DNA from: [Phialemoniopsis] sp. UDSM-2020
Taxonomy: Eukaryota; Ascomycota; Sordariomycetes; Thyridiales; Thyridiaceae
Direction: 5' to 3'
Assembly (NCBI GenBank): GCA_018873225.1
Contig: JAEILZ010000001.1
Span: forward strand, 5,890,001 to 5,954,000
DNA length: 64,000 nucleotides
Translations under genes and position numbers: made by a program
Notes under the pieces: generated by a model
Seen by the model: only the letters and a program-made list of their open reading frames with translations
Told to the model about the DNA's origin: nothing
Databases searched by the model: none
Shown: piece by piece, positions 12,701 through 25,200 of the stretch
Position numbering within the stretch: the first letter of the stretch is position 1
Layout: every line of letters starts with the position of its first letter

Positions 12701-15700
12701 TTCGTAGGCGATTCTAGGGAGCGGACGAAGGTACTTTTGATGCGTTAGTCGCCTACGGCAAGTTGACGGCGACGGCGGTGATGTATGTAGGTATGCGACC
12801 CGGTGGTAGTAGGATTCTGCAAACATTGCAAGCGCATTGAGGTCCCTCTCTCACGCATTGGCGCGCATAACATCTTCCTCATGACAAAGAGTCGAGAATG
12901 GTATTTCCGTAGTGCTTTTCAAATGCAATGCTATCATCGACCACTCAAAACGGGATGAAAATGGGATGTGGGGAAAATATCGAGGTATGGTAGGATGGGA
13001 AAGGTAAAGGAGGGGGTGAGTTTAGACATCATGAACAGCAGCGAGCAATAAACAAGGCCGCTAAGGAGCAACGCTAAACCAGGATCGAAAGGAGCGACAG
13101 GGGCGGGTGTGAGATTGCCCGAGCTTGGTTCGGAAGCGGTCAGCGCCACTGACGTCAGCCAGCGTTGGCATTATTTTGACGACGAACAAAAAAGGGAACA
13201 AGCAGTACGTACTTTGGTGATGGATCTCGTGTCGCTACTGGCCTCGATAGTAGTATCTAGCCAAAGTTCGGATGCACGCTTGCTCGGAAACTATGTGTAC
13301 AAAGTGGCATCTGAACTACTGTACGGCTTCAATTACACTCGAGAGTAGGTCGGGAGGCAGGCTGGCGGACTGACGTGCTGGCCGGAGACCTACACCGCCC
13401 TGCCGATGCATCTCAATATCATCCCTCTGCTCAAGTAAATGCAATTGCATCACCCTACATGAGCACAAGCAGCAGCCGGCAGCCACCAGCAGCAGCAGTG
13501 TCGCATTGGGCGCAGAGCCCTGCTGGCCGCCCGCTGATATCGATCCGTGGCTGGCTGGCTGTGGTGTGTCGGCGCTGAAGTGACACCCAAGAGGACCCTG
13601 AAGATCCGGGCTTTAGGGCGCCTCGAGACAGCTTTAGTGGGCTGGCACACCTGTACCAGAGCTACACGCACGCCTGAGCAAATGCGGGACAGGGGACCTC
13701 CCTGTCAAACACACCCCCCTCTCCCCCTCCAAATGCACACCACAAAATTCCCGCAACTTTGGGCTTTGCTTGGGATCACGAAAAAAGTGACCCGGCTTGC
13801 TCAAAAGTGACCCAAGAGTACACTCGCTCTTGAGGGGGAAAACAAAAGCACACAAGAGGGAGAGACACAACACACACCCACACAACCTTGTGCATCCACT
13901 ACCATCACCACCACCACCGCCGCCCCGACTCAGGGCGGCAACCCTTCCGCTTCGTTGATGGGGTCTGAATGAAACCCAGCATCCTTGACACCTCTTACGT
14001 CATTGACCAGTCCGCCCTCGACCTCTTCCTCCATCTTGTTTTGGCCTTTGACCTTTGCGTCATTGGTGGGTGGCAGTGCCAGCACCGTCTCATTTCTTCC
14101 TCTCGGGACTCTTTCTCAGTGGTTGAACGAAGAAGCGCGCAACAAAAGACCCCTCTTCTTCCACCTCCGTCACCTTCACGTTCACATTCAATCATCCAAA
14201 CCGAGCCGGCAATTGGGTGTTTACTCGATAAACCCCACTGACAAGGAGCAACAACTCCTCCTCTCTTACTCTCGGGGACAGCATCACAAGCTCTCAGCAG
14301 CCCCATTATTCTAATTGTGAACCGGCCGTCGTAGCATCTACCGCTTTGGGAAAACCATCGCGTCCTGACCTTTTTGGACCACCACACTCCTCTTTCAAAG
14401 GCGGAACCGGCTTGCCCTCCGATGCAGACGCCGTCGTCGTCGCTGGTTCTCGCGCCGGTTCGGGCTTCACCATCAAAAGGGCAAAGTCAGCTTGTGTTCC
14501 ACCTCTCCATTCACGCCCATTATGGGGTTCTACTTCGGAGGATGGCAGACAGGCTGACCCCCCTCCTGCAATCTAATTGTCTTTCCGTTGTCTTCCATTC
14601 GCCTTCCATCTCACAAATGGACGGCAAGCGCCCTTGGGTTTGTTTCTACTTAATCAACCTCGTACACACACACGCGCGACGCAATATCAAAAAGCAGCCA
14701 GCCGACGTTGCAGGGAGATCGACGTAGCATCCCATCCATTCCCCCATGAAAAACCCATGCTGCCGTCACGTGTAGTCTGAAGGGGCCGATCCCACCGGGT
14801 CGGGCGCCCATCCCCCGCAATCTCGACCAACTTTTTCTGACCCTATCTCCAATGTCACCGTCGTTTGGATCTCGGACGACTCCATAGCACCACTACACCT
14901 GCCCACTTTTCTCATCTCTTGTCTCTTTTCCTTCTCCACCAGCCCAGCAGTCTCTTCCACTTTGTCCCTTTGCACATGCGTCCGCGGCTTCTGGTGGGTA
15001 TCAACTGTTCACTCTTCCGTTTTGCTGGCACTCCGTAGCCACAAAATCCTAGTCCCGCCCGTAGTCCGCGAGAGGAAGTGATCGCACCTTTTCCCGCGCT
15101 CGATGCATCGACTTGAAACACGCCAACGGACGCACACCAGGCCTGTCCCCGGCTGGCGTACCCACCGACCAGTCGCCCAATGGACTGTCTTTTCTTCGAT
15201 ATCAGAGGTCCGGCATGCTTCACTGACTCCGACAGCACGCCATCGCAGGTGACTGACTGGACGAGAGAAGGACAAAGGTACAACGCTGGTCCCCTTCGTA
15301 CATGGATGCTCGAATGGCCTTTCCCGCGCCGCGGTACACTTCGAAAAAGGGCAATTAAGCGCAGAAGGGTCGTCCACTCCGTCAGACTCTCCCACCGCCC
15401 GTTTGTAGATCCTTTTCCCCATCTGTAGATATCCCGAAGACCACTTGACCTCGCCAAACGTTCAATTCATTGCACCTTCGCTACCAGACGCTTGAGATCC
15501 AATTGACTTTTTACGTTGCTCTTTGCCCCCGCCGTTGTCAAACGGCTTGTAAATAGTGCTCTGTTAAACGAAAGGGACCCTGATTTTATGCTCTCTCTCG
15601 TCGAATAAGAGTCGTCGACATGACTGGTACCTCGTCTGATTTTTTCGCCTCCCCCGCAGCGCACTGCCCGGCCATGAACCGGATTTGCGTTGCTTCGTTT

Positions 15701-17947
15701 TCGAGGCGGACGGAGAAGGTTGTGTCAGCACCAAAAACGGTACCAATAAGCTTACCTGCCTGCCTGCCGGCCCCGGCTCCGCGCGCAACCTCTTAGGGCC
15801 CAAGCAGCAGGGAGATCGTCGCCACTTGCGCTGGCTGACTTTTGGAATCCATCCTCTCTGTCAGTTGTACTTTGGTAACGACCATCTCCGCCTCGTTTCG
15901 CGGTCCACTCACTCACTACCTACTTGAACACTTTGTCGTGCCTCGGTCTCTACGGAGGTACTGAATCGCTCCAAAGTGAACGTGAAGCCCAGCAACAGAG
16001 CCCATCCTTGTCCCGGAACCCCCGCCTCGTCCGCCACCTCTGACTGAACCCCCGTGGCGAGGTCCAAACATCGGGAAACTATCCAGACACACAAGAGCGA
16101 TTGCGTTCAACCCAATTGGCGTGCGAAGAACTATTGAAAAAAATACTTAGGTACCTACAAAACAAGCAATCCCCTAAAACGGTCGTTCTCCTCCTTTTGC
16201 AGGGCGGGGATGGAGCAGGCAACCCCAACCACCGTCGTCCACTATGTCGATCCCCTATCCTTTTGATGCTTAGCACTGGCGCACAGGATGCACTCATTGG
16301 CTGCGTCGAAGCACTCTAGGGAAAGCCGCGCTTGCAGCGGGAGGCAGCGCCATCCCCTTTTCTGCCATGCTTCGGTCAGTCGATCAGGCATAGGGCAGAG
16401 AAACGGTACGTACATGGAGAGACAAGTGTGGTGGAGAGAGTGTGTGTGTCTTGTCAAAGATGGTGGTTCCGAATCTGAATCAATCTACAGACGTACGTCT
16501 CACACGGGAGAGGCTGATATCAAACAGACACTCACTCAAAGTCACTGTATGCACACGTAGGGCTTACACCCACATGCAAGACATGATGCACAAGAGCAAT
16601 TCTTTTTTCCCGTTTTTGCAACAGATAGATGGAAATGTTCATATCGAAACAATATATTTTGTAAAAGTACACGAGCATCGCCCGGTTGTGAACCCCCGGT
16701 GTCCGGCGGTCATCTGCCTTGCTCTTCCTAATCTGATTTCCTTGCCGTGGCTCTCTTCTCTGGGAGGAACATGAAGTTCGCAACACACCAGACAATATCT
16801 TTTTGCTAGTGGATGTCCCTGTATCTCCAAAAGCTCCCAAAGTAATCCTCCCTTCTTCTTTGCAAAAAAGAGCCACGTCTGTCATGTGCAGATTCTGGGT
16901 ATATGCCAAAACGCAAAAAAGAAAGCAACTGAAACAGCAAGGGCAAGAAATCCAATACGAGACTAATAGTACATTGGGACGGTGGTGGATGGTTCACCTC
17001 TTCTCCCGTCCCTGTCTTCCTCTTTCCGTAGCATGTCTAGCAACGCGCATTTGAGAAAAAAACGATATAAACGGCGGCTCTAATTCACCCTTCCCTTTCC
17101 GGCCGGCCCCGTGTAAAAAGTTTGCACCGATAACGACAGACGCGATGTGATCGTAAAAAAGCAGCAGATGGAAATTCGCAAAAATAGACAATATCCGCTC
17201 CATGAACGCCAGGTCATGAGGGTTGATCAGATCCCCTTTGGGGATGGCAACCATTCATAAAGGGACAGCCTTTCCCATTGGGCACAACAGGAAAGGCTCA
17301 ACCCAGTAACCGAAGAATGACCAACGAATCGCGAGTCCTTCCGGTGAGAGGAAGGCGGAAGGTCCTAGGGCCATATACCCAGGACCCAGACTCATATTTG
17401 GGAGCGATCGACATGAATAGAATCTCCTTCTCCACAGGATCCTGGTTGCTTGTTCCCACAAGTGTGACCATGGATGACACCAATGCACGAAACCATGGTG
17501 GGTGGCCGCGTGCGAGCTAGGAACACCGTTGTTCCCACCGCTCAGGCGGTCTGGATCGGCGTCGCCGAGGCAAGAGGAACTTCTCGCCCAGCGTGCCTGG
17601 AATCCGATGCTTTTCATCAAAACCCCCATGAATAAATATACAGATTGGTTTTTTCTCTCCCGTGCCGTCTAAGTTCGTGAACGGGACGCCGCCAACAAGG
17701 TTTCACCATGGCGATATGGTGAGAAGCGTACAAAAAGTGCCAAGGTTGTCGACAGGATGAGCGAATGATGCGAATTAAAAGGGGTGTAGTGTTGGCGGAT
17801 AAGCGGTGTCGTGACAAGTTTCTATTGGGGTCGCGGGCGCATAACGTGTGGTGTGTAATATGTGATGTAGACGTAGCCATAGTCAGGCTCGTCGGACTGA
17901 CTGCGATTGATGATGGTACGGGACTAGTGCTGTGCAGCCCAATCCTC
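9772..17947. other. Gene-free spacer between the F-box gene and flbC
   Basis: About 8.2 kb without a frame I can support. The longest open frames (about 120-180 codons) show no domains. From about 13.7 to 15.95 kb the + strand is strongly pyrimidine-rich with CT runs, as in fungal promoters and long 5' leaders, yet no convincing ATG-led gene follows it rightward. A CAG-rich patch lies near 13470-13500. The last 1.3 kb before 17948 probably includes the flbC 3' untranslated region. A non-coding transcript is possible but cannot be shown. Confidence 0.5.
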
Positions 17948-19259
17948 TCAATCGGAGTGGTGGTCCTCGGAGCCGGCCTCGGACGGCGCCTGGCCCTTGT
18001 GCACCTTGCGATGGCGTCGGAGATTCGACACTACGGAAAAGTGGCGGCCGCAACCTTCAACCTCGCAACAGAAAGCTGTTTTGCACAAAACATCAGTAAC
18101 ATGAATCTTTGGAGAAAACCTGATCAATTGAGCACGACTTACGCTTCTCGCCAGTGTGGCTGTACATGTGCGTCTGCAGCGAACTGGGGCGCGTGAACCG
18201 CTTGTCGCAAACCTTGCACTTGTGCTTCTTTTGGGTGCTGCTGGAGACCTTGGAGCTGAACTGGCCCATCATCGACTGAGGCGCCGGGGGTGCCTGGCTT
18301 GCCATCATGCCCTGGGGTCGGGGTAGCGTCCTCGATGTGACCGACTCGATATCGGAGCCGGCGGTCGAATAGTCGCTGACACTCGAGTCGACAGAGCCAC
18401 CGTAGTAGCCGCTGAAACCGGTGCTCGATACGCTCGAGCTGGTCGAGTGGGTTGACGGGAAACCGTAAGAGTCACCAGAGCCACGCGTCCGGCTGCCATA
18501 GATGGGCCGCGGCGTCTCTTGGCTCAGCGACAGGATGCCATGGCTGGCCTCAATGGCGTCGGCGAAGCTTCGACGGTCGTCATGTTGCATACTTCTACGA
18601 TCATCAAAGTCAATCAACGAGTTCCGGTGCTGGGGCCGCGGCAGGTCGTCTTGGCTGCTGAAAAGGGAGGGAACTGACGGTTGAGAATACCTTCTCTGCT
18701 CGGCTTCCGGGGCCATGGCAAAGGTCGACCGCATCGGTGCCGGGGCGTAGCCGAGCGAGTCATAGGGAGTGGGCGAAGCGGCGTAGTTGGAGTGGATGGG
18801 TGAGGCGGAAGTGGTGTAGGCGGCTTCCGGGTACGCGGCAGACGTAGTCTGGTGGTGTGGCATACGGTTCATGTTCAGGAGATCTTGTGGTAATGAGAGT
18901 AAGTCCTGTTGTCCAACAAAGGCGTTGTGCGTCATACTGAGAGGGCTACCTGCTGAGGCAGACGTCACCGGGATGGATCCATAAGAACCCATTGAGGCAC
19001 TGCTACTCGTGCTCGCCCGGGAGACTGGCTGCTGCGGCTGGTGGTGCTTCAGAGTGTCGAGGCTCAGCGGGTTGGGGTTCAATCCCTGCTGGCTGCTGCC
19101 ATACATGCCATGAGAGGCACCACTCTGGGGGACCGCTGCCGACGACGACGAAACCCAGGGGTTGGTGAACTGGGGCTGGGACGTCGGGTACGAAGGCATG
19201 TGGTCGTAGTTGAGACCGCCGGCAAAGCGTTGTTGGTTGCTGTCGATGGTCATCGTCAT
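17948..19259 (-). CDS. flbC: C2H2 zinc-finger conidiation regulator, FlbC type
   Basis: Two exons, 19259-18143 and 18075-17948, joined over a 67-bp GT...AG intron, give 414 residues. The N-terminal 340 residues are low-complexity and rich in Ser, Gln, Pro and Tyr. Two C2H2 fingers end the protein: the first has C348, C351, H364 and H368, and the second, completed only by exon 2, has C376, C381, H394 and H398. The finger motifs CKVCDKRFTRPSSLQTHMYS and CGRHFSVVSNLRRHRKVH are characteristic of FlbC, which in Aspergillus helps activate brlA and asexual development. The start MTMTIDSNQ was preferred over an upstream in-frame ATG at 19445 because the extra 62 residues look like translated leader. 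Read without splicing, the frame runs into the intron and loses the second finger. The gene sits alone between two very long spacers. Confidence 0.92.
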
Positions 19260-22200
19260 GTTGTGAGGGTCGTGACGATGAGGGTGTCGATAAGGATGAG
19301 TGAGCAAAGATACGCCGTCGTGAGTAGGGCGGTGTGTGTATATGTGAAAGAAGGTTTTGCTTCGATGTATTATGAGAATACACGCAAAAGCCCCGAACCA
19401 GTCTTTGCTGATCAGATGCGAGATCCCGTGTGAAGGGGTGAACAAAGTCGTGTCACCTAGGACGGAGACGACGGTGGGCTGTTCAGGTAAGGGGACGGAC
19501 AGACGACGAGAGGGAAGATCTGTCGAAGGGCAAGAGAAGCCAGGTGGGATCAGCGATCCTTAAGTGTCTTCTGAGTGACAAGAGGGAGCGGACAGGACCG
19601 CATGCGAGTGGAGTGGTTGTGGTTGGCGGGAGATGTGGACAAGAGAAGTAGCAAAGCTGGGGCCAATGGGTATGCCGACCAGCGTTCAGAGTCGGACCTC
19701 TTGGTCAGCGGGACGGGTGGGGACAGGCTCAGTGACTTGTGACGCCTGTTGCGAAGAAGTGATCGACAGCCCAATATCCCTTCCTAAAGGAGGACCCTAG
19801 GGGAGCCGGAGGTCGCAGGGTTTGGGTGTGTAGCGGCAGACCAGGGCTGAACGAGGGCAGAGAGATGCGTGTGGTGTAGTCAATCTGTACCCCGGCCGAT
19901 CGATTTTGAAACCAGATAGTTCAGTGCTGTGACGGAAAGATCAACACAAAGACCTCGTGCAAGATTCCGGGAGATGGGCTCACACTGAACTAGGGCGACG
20001 CGTGGGTGGTCCCGAGAGAGAGGTTTGGGACGAAGATGATAAACCCAGCGATGGGATGTTGATCCTCAGCTCAGGGAAGAGTAGAAAAGGAGTACCGGTG
20101 TGTGTGTAGATGTAGACCTTTCTATCTTGGGCCCCGGTTTTGCTGATGATGGTGATGACTGTGACTTTGGTATGTGGGTGTGGGCGGTGTTTCTTCTACA
20201 GTATTCCACTTTGCGACAAGATTGACGGGTGCTGGCCTATTTGGTACAGTACCCTGATGTCTTCTTTTTTTGCTGATTTCCAAGCGAGCGTGTGTTGGAA
20301 AAGTCGAGTTGAATTTGTGGTATGGCGATAGCCGTGTGTGTTGAAGGGAGGAAAATGGGCAGGCCAAGCTTTACATAGAATTCTCGCCAGTGTCCCAGAA
20401 ACAAGACCCTCTCTCTTGGGAGAAGAGCTATGATGAAAGTCAACGGTATTCTGAACAGGTGTAAGCCGTTCGACAGGGGTGGTGTCAAGCCGGAGCCAAG
20501 AGGGGACGGTGTGTGGAGAGGGGGGGTGTGGGAGGTACGGTGATGGGGGTGTTGGTCCAAGACACATCAAGGGGTGGGACCAGCGACTAGACTTGGGTTT
20601 GGGGGGCAGCAGCCAGAGATGGTGCCTGCGCGAGTACGGCGGCGGCAAACTGATATTTTAGGTCCGTGGAGAAACTCGAGGGCAGGTCAAGTACAAGTTG
20701 GCTGCGTGTACCTCCATAGATATTTCAGAGTAAGGGCCTCTCTGCCTGACCAAAGAGAGTGTCTTTCTTCGTAGCACTTTGAGAATTACTGACGTTACTC
20801 AAAAAGAACACAATTCGTCACAATGGCGTCCTGGCCTGTGGGAAAAGGTAGAGTTTCGAGGGGCCAAGCAAACATAGGTGCCTACCACCCCTCAGCGTGC
20901 GGCAGTCCCATGTATTGCAGCGAATCAATGGTACTTGGGTAGTTTGACGTACCTGGAGTACCTCAGGTCGCCCTGTACCTCGCTCTGGCGTGTCTGGATG
21001 AGATGGGAATGTTTGGTGGGTGGGACCAGGGCCCGGTCAACGTTGGCGTCGCCAGTACGCCAGCTAACAGGCGCCACTGATGTGGGAGGTGGAGGAGGAT
21101 GGGGACGGGTCATGCAGGGTCTGACAGCCCAAGTGCTCTGTGATCTCGGTCCAATTCGAAATTGCTGGACCTTGCTATGACGGGCTCCTTGTGCGTTGTG
21201 AAATGATGCCTTTTGGATGGACTATCTGTCGGCTGGAAGTCCGTCTGTCTGGGAGGGTATGGTAGGCTTGTCCGCCTTGTTTTCCAAGCCGATTAACCAT
21301 ATTCAGGGTCCAACCTCTTTTGGTGCTGCGCGGGGAGGAACGACGGCCAGGACAGGCTTATCTCTGTTTGTGACCAGTCAACATCTCCATCGCAAGCAGA
21401 GGAGCAGAGACATCAACAGGTACACTTCGAAGCAGTGAAAAGAAGGTACCTTGGCAGAACATTGTCCTGCCTTACATGTCGAGGGACATGCGAACGGTAC
21501 ACTGCCATTGCGTGTTGTACCTTTCTCGATCTCTGCAAAGGCAGAAGAGGGACGACGTGCTATCGCAGAGACACTGGGGACCCGGCAAGAGAAACAGTGA
21601 CATAGGTACTTGCGAGAAGAGGGGGTGTGCAATGATGAAAGAGAGTGAGTGAGGTGAGTGAGAGGGGTGTCTCTGTGTGGGTGTGTGACGGGACCTTAGC
21701 TCGCTGGCAAATGGCTGGCATGCAAAGGAGATCCATGTCAAAAAAGTCTCAAGACGTCGACGACCGGGATATGATGTATTCCTGCCTCAGGCCCCTTCTC
21801 TTTTTGCATTGCTAGTGCTGGCCTAGCGCCATTTGGCCTGGTGGAGTGCAGCCCTGAAGGAACGACGAATGCAACAGGGGGGGTGTGCTCAGGAATCTTC
21901 CACTGGCAGTGAGCGAAGCCCGCTATCGCACAGGGCCTAGCAGCGGATTACTGGGATTTGACTGGCAGAAAGACCACAAACTAGCACTTCCCCATCTCTG
22001 GTCTTCGTGCTGTGTGCGTGCAAGCAGATAATTGTGGGGGTGTCCCCTCTGGCTAAAAAAAAGTGACCTCTGACGCAAAAGAGGTCGCTAGGCGGGACCA
22101 CACAGCATCACCGCTGGCTTTGAGTGGACGGTCCGGTCCCGTTTGTGACGTATTATCCTGGCCCGTCGCAAAGCAAAAAAACGGGCGGGCTGTCAGAACA

Positions 22201-25200
22201 ACGAACAAGAGACATCATTCAGACTGGCCAGTGGAGCTTCCTTCTTCCCAAGCCTGAACCGAGCCTGGGTAAACACCAAGCGAATAAATAGAAAGTGGCT
22301 GCGCAGATGCACAATGACAGTGTGTGGGTTGCAGCCTCGCTGATGGCCAAGCAGCGCAAAAGAGCAGGGTTGCACGTTTGCCGTCACCTCAACACTTCGC
22401 TGCACTTGCACTTCGTCACTAGTGCATCTGTCGTCAATTGACGTAGCAACACCACTCCATACGTCTTCATCTTTCTTTTTTGGCGGCCGCGGCTGAAAAG
22501 CGATGGTAAATTACCTGGGAAACCCGACTTACAGCGGACGATTGTCTAGCGCAAGAGCCCTGGAATTTAGGGCCCTGTTGGAGGGGTCCCAGGTGCTCTC
22601 AGGGCACCCAAAAGGGAAATAAACGGGCAGGCTAAACAGCCAGGGCGACCCGGTGAGGTTGGCGTCAACAGCCGGCAGGCACTGGCATCACAAATTGAAA
22701 CGAAATTTGGCCGAGATCAATGTGGGAACATTGAGAAAAAGAGGCACTAAGGCGCCCAAGGGCTCAATGGGCTGCAATCTCTCTTGTTTAACCTCAATCT
22801 CTGACAAGACCCCCAAATGCCAGACCCTGTCTGATGCAGAGCCGGGCGCTCTCCCGAAGCCACGGCTTGCCCACTGCACCGGGGGGGAACATGTTGGACG
22901 ATGGGGCCATTACGTAGATGATGCCCTTTCCCCAGCTCCAGGTGTTGATCTCTTTCCTGACTGCTTGTGCGCAAGTGGGCGCTTCCCCATATCCATATCA
23001 ACAGGGCAATATTGACAGCCCAAAGCACAGATCCAAATGCCTGCCGGGTTCTCGCCTACGAGTGCTGTGACGTAGCAGGTAGTTTCAGAGTATCTGGGTT
23101 TGGTATTGTCGCCATGCAACAAGCCAAGGGTTAAACGGAGGGTCTTATCATGAGTGTCAATCTCTGACTCTCCACATCAACTTCTGCGTACCCAGACGCA
23201 GCAGACACTGTTGTCAGCGCAAGGGACAAGAGACGCGACCAACAACAGTCGAGGGTGGTCTGAGCAAGAGACCACTGTCACCCCATGTCAAGGGAAAAGG
23301 ATGCCAGAAACCGTTCACTCGAGGTAACTAATTGGATTCAACAAAGAGGAGTGGATTTGGCAAGGTTTGGTTAGAGAGGCACAGCACGCTGCGACGCCTG
23401 TTTACGTCAGACTGGGGGATTGGTTCCGTTCCGTCTCTCCTTCCCCTTTCCCGTTGTGTCGAAACGGCGGCAACCTGCCCAAACGGGTAGGACTGCGGTC
23501 CTCTTTTGAGTGCCCAGGCGGATTTGCCTCCGTCTTGCCTCCTTCCTACCTCCTTGCCTACTCCGTAGTTACTGCACGTCCGTCTCGTCTGCCTGCAGAG
23601 AGAAGGAAGTCACGTCCACCACAGACCACAGTGGGGTCCATCTGGTACTTGCAGGATGTACCCTTTTTGCCTTTGACCTGCTCCGGTGAGGTACTATTCG
23701 CCCAGTCAGCCAGCCATTCGTCGGGTTCTTGTGTGCTGCTCTCCCTCCCATCCGTTTATTCACACGCCGACGAACGAGACGAACATTGCGTTCCCGGGCC
23801 TTCTTCTTCTTTCCCTTTTCTTATCATGTTGCCCAGCATCTCCGCTGACCGTCTCGCGTCCTCCTTTCATCCACCAAAGTGTCTTCCCCGACGAAACCGT
23901 GACGTGCCTCCACTCCCACCACAACAAACCCCAGATCACTAAGCACAGATGGCGCCGGTACTTGGGCAGATCATGTACAAGAGCAGCACACCTTTACCTA
24001 GGGGCCGTTATCGCAACTGGAGCTGCATCCAGCTGCAACAGCATCGAACCAAGTGGAGCAGTGCGCCATAGCAAAGCTGCGCGGGAATAAAGCCAACGCT
24101 GCCGCTAACTCTGTCTAAACTGCTTGGCCCTGCAGCCTTTGGCAGGGGTGCTCTAGCTTTTGGGGCGTCGTTTTCCACCAGTCTGTGTGGGTGACAGTTG
24201 CTTCGACTTCAGGAGGAGTCTGTTCTCGCATTCCGCGAGGAACACTGGTCTCGTCAGCCGGATCACTTGTTCACGCTATGGCCGGCGCCCTTGTCTTTTG
24301 AGTCTACAGTCGCGAATCGGCTCCATCGTTCAAGGTTGCGAATGGCGAAAGCTCGTTTCTTCGGGACCTTCCCTTTCGGCTTCTTCGTTGCAGAGCATGC
24401 AGAACACCAAGGTACCCAATTCGCCTCCACCATCGCTCGTGTCGAGTGCCAGACCTTGGTCAGCTGGCTCGGAACTTGAGTCGCTTCCCCCCGCGAGACT
24501 GCACCATTGAATTCCCATGCGGACGAGTCCCCCGTCAACTTATGTCATGGTCTTCGCGAATCGTTCCAAGAACAACTCGCAGGCGTTGACACAATATGCG
24601 GTACAGAGAGGACGTCAACCCAAAACCGCACCTGCTAACAACCTACTGTGCAAGTGACTACTTTGTACGTCCAAGGGGTACAACCCATCCATTGTGAGGT
24701 CCATCTGCATTTCGTACATACACGGTCATCAACCACCCCTTGGATGCGCCATGCCTGTCGGCAATACCACTAATCCTCCTTGGGACAATTGCATCCAAAC
24801 TTCCACTAACGGAGAAGGCGAGATCGCATTTGGCAAAATGCATAGCAAAATCTGCTCAGCGTCGCTCATTGCCTCTTTGAGAAAAGGTCAAGGATGCTTT
24901 GGTCTCTTTCAGAAGCACCATGTCCTGCCTTGTCTGCGTTCTGGCCACTGCCAAAGGGACCCCAACACATGATTCTCACCGCTTCCTCTCGTTCACATCC
25001 GCACTTCCCGCGCCTTTCTCCGTACTTTTCCCGGGCGGAGGAGGTTGCAGAGTTTTCATCTCTGGAACTCGAGCCGCGAGACACGGTCTGCACGTCCTCT
25101 GCGCTCCGTAGGTCTACTGGTCGTCTCGAGACTTTGCAGGCAACGCCCTCCCATATGGCTACCCGAGACGATCCCTCTCCACTTACCCTCCGAGGGCCGT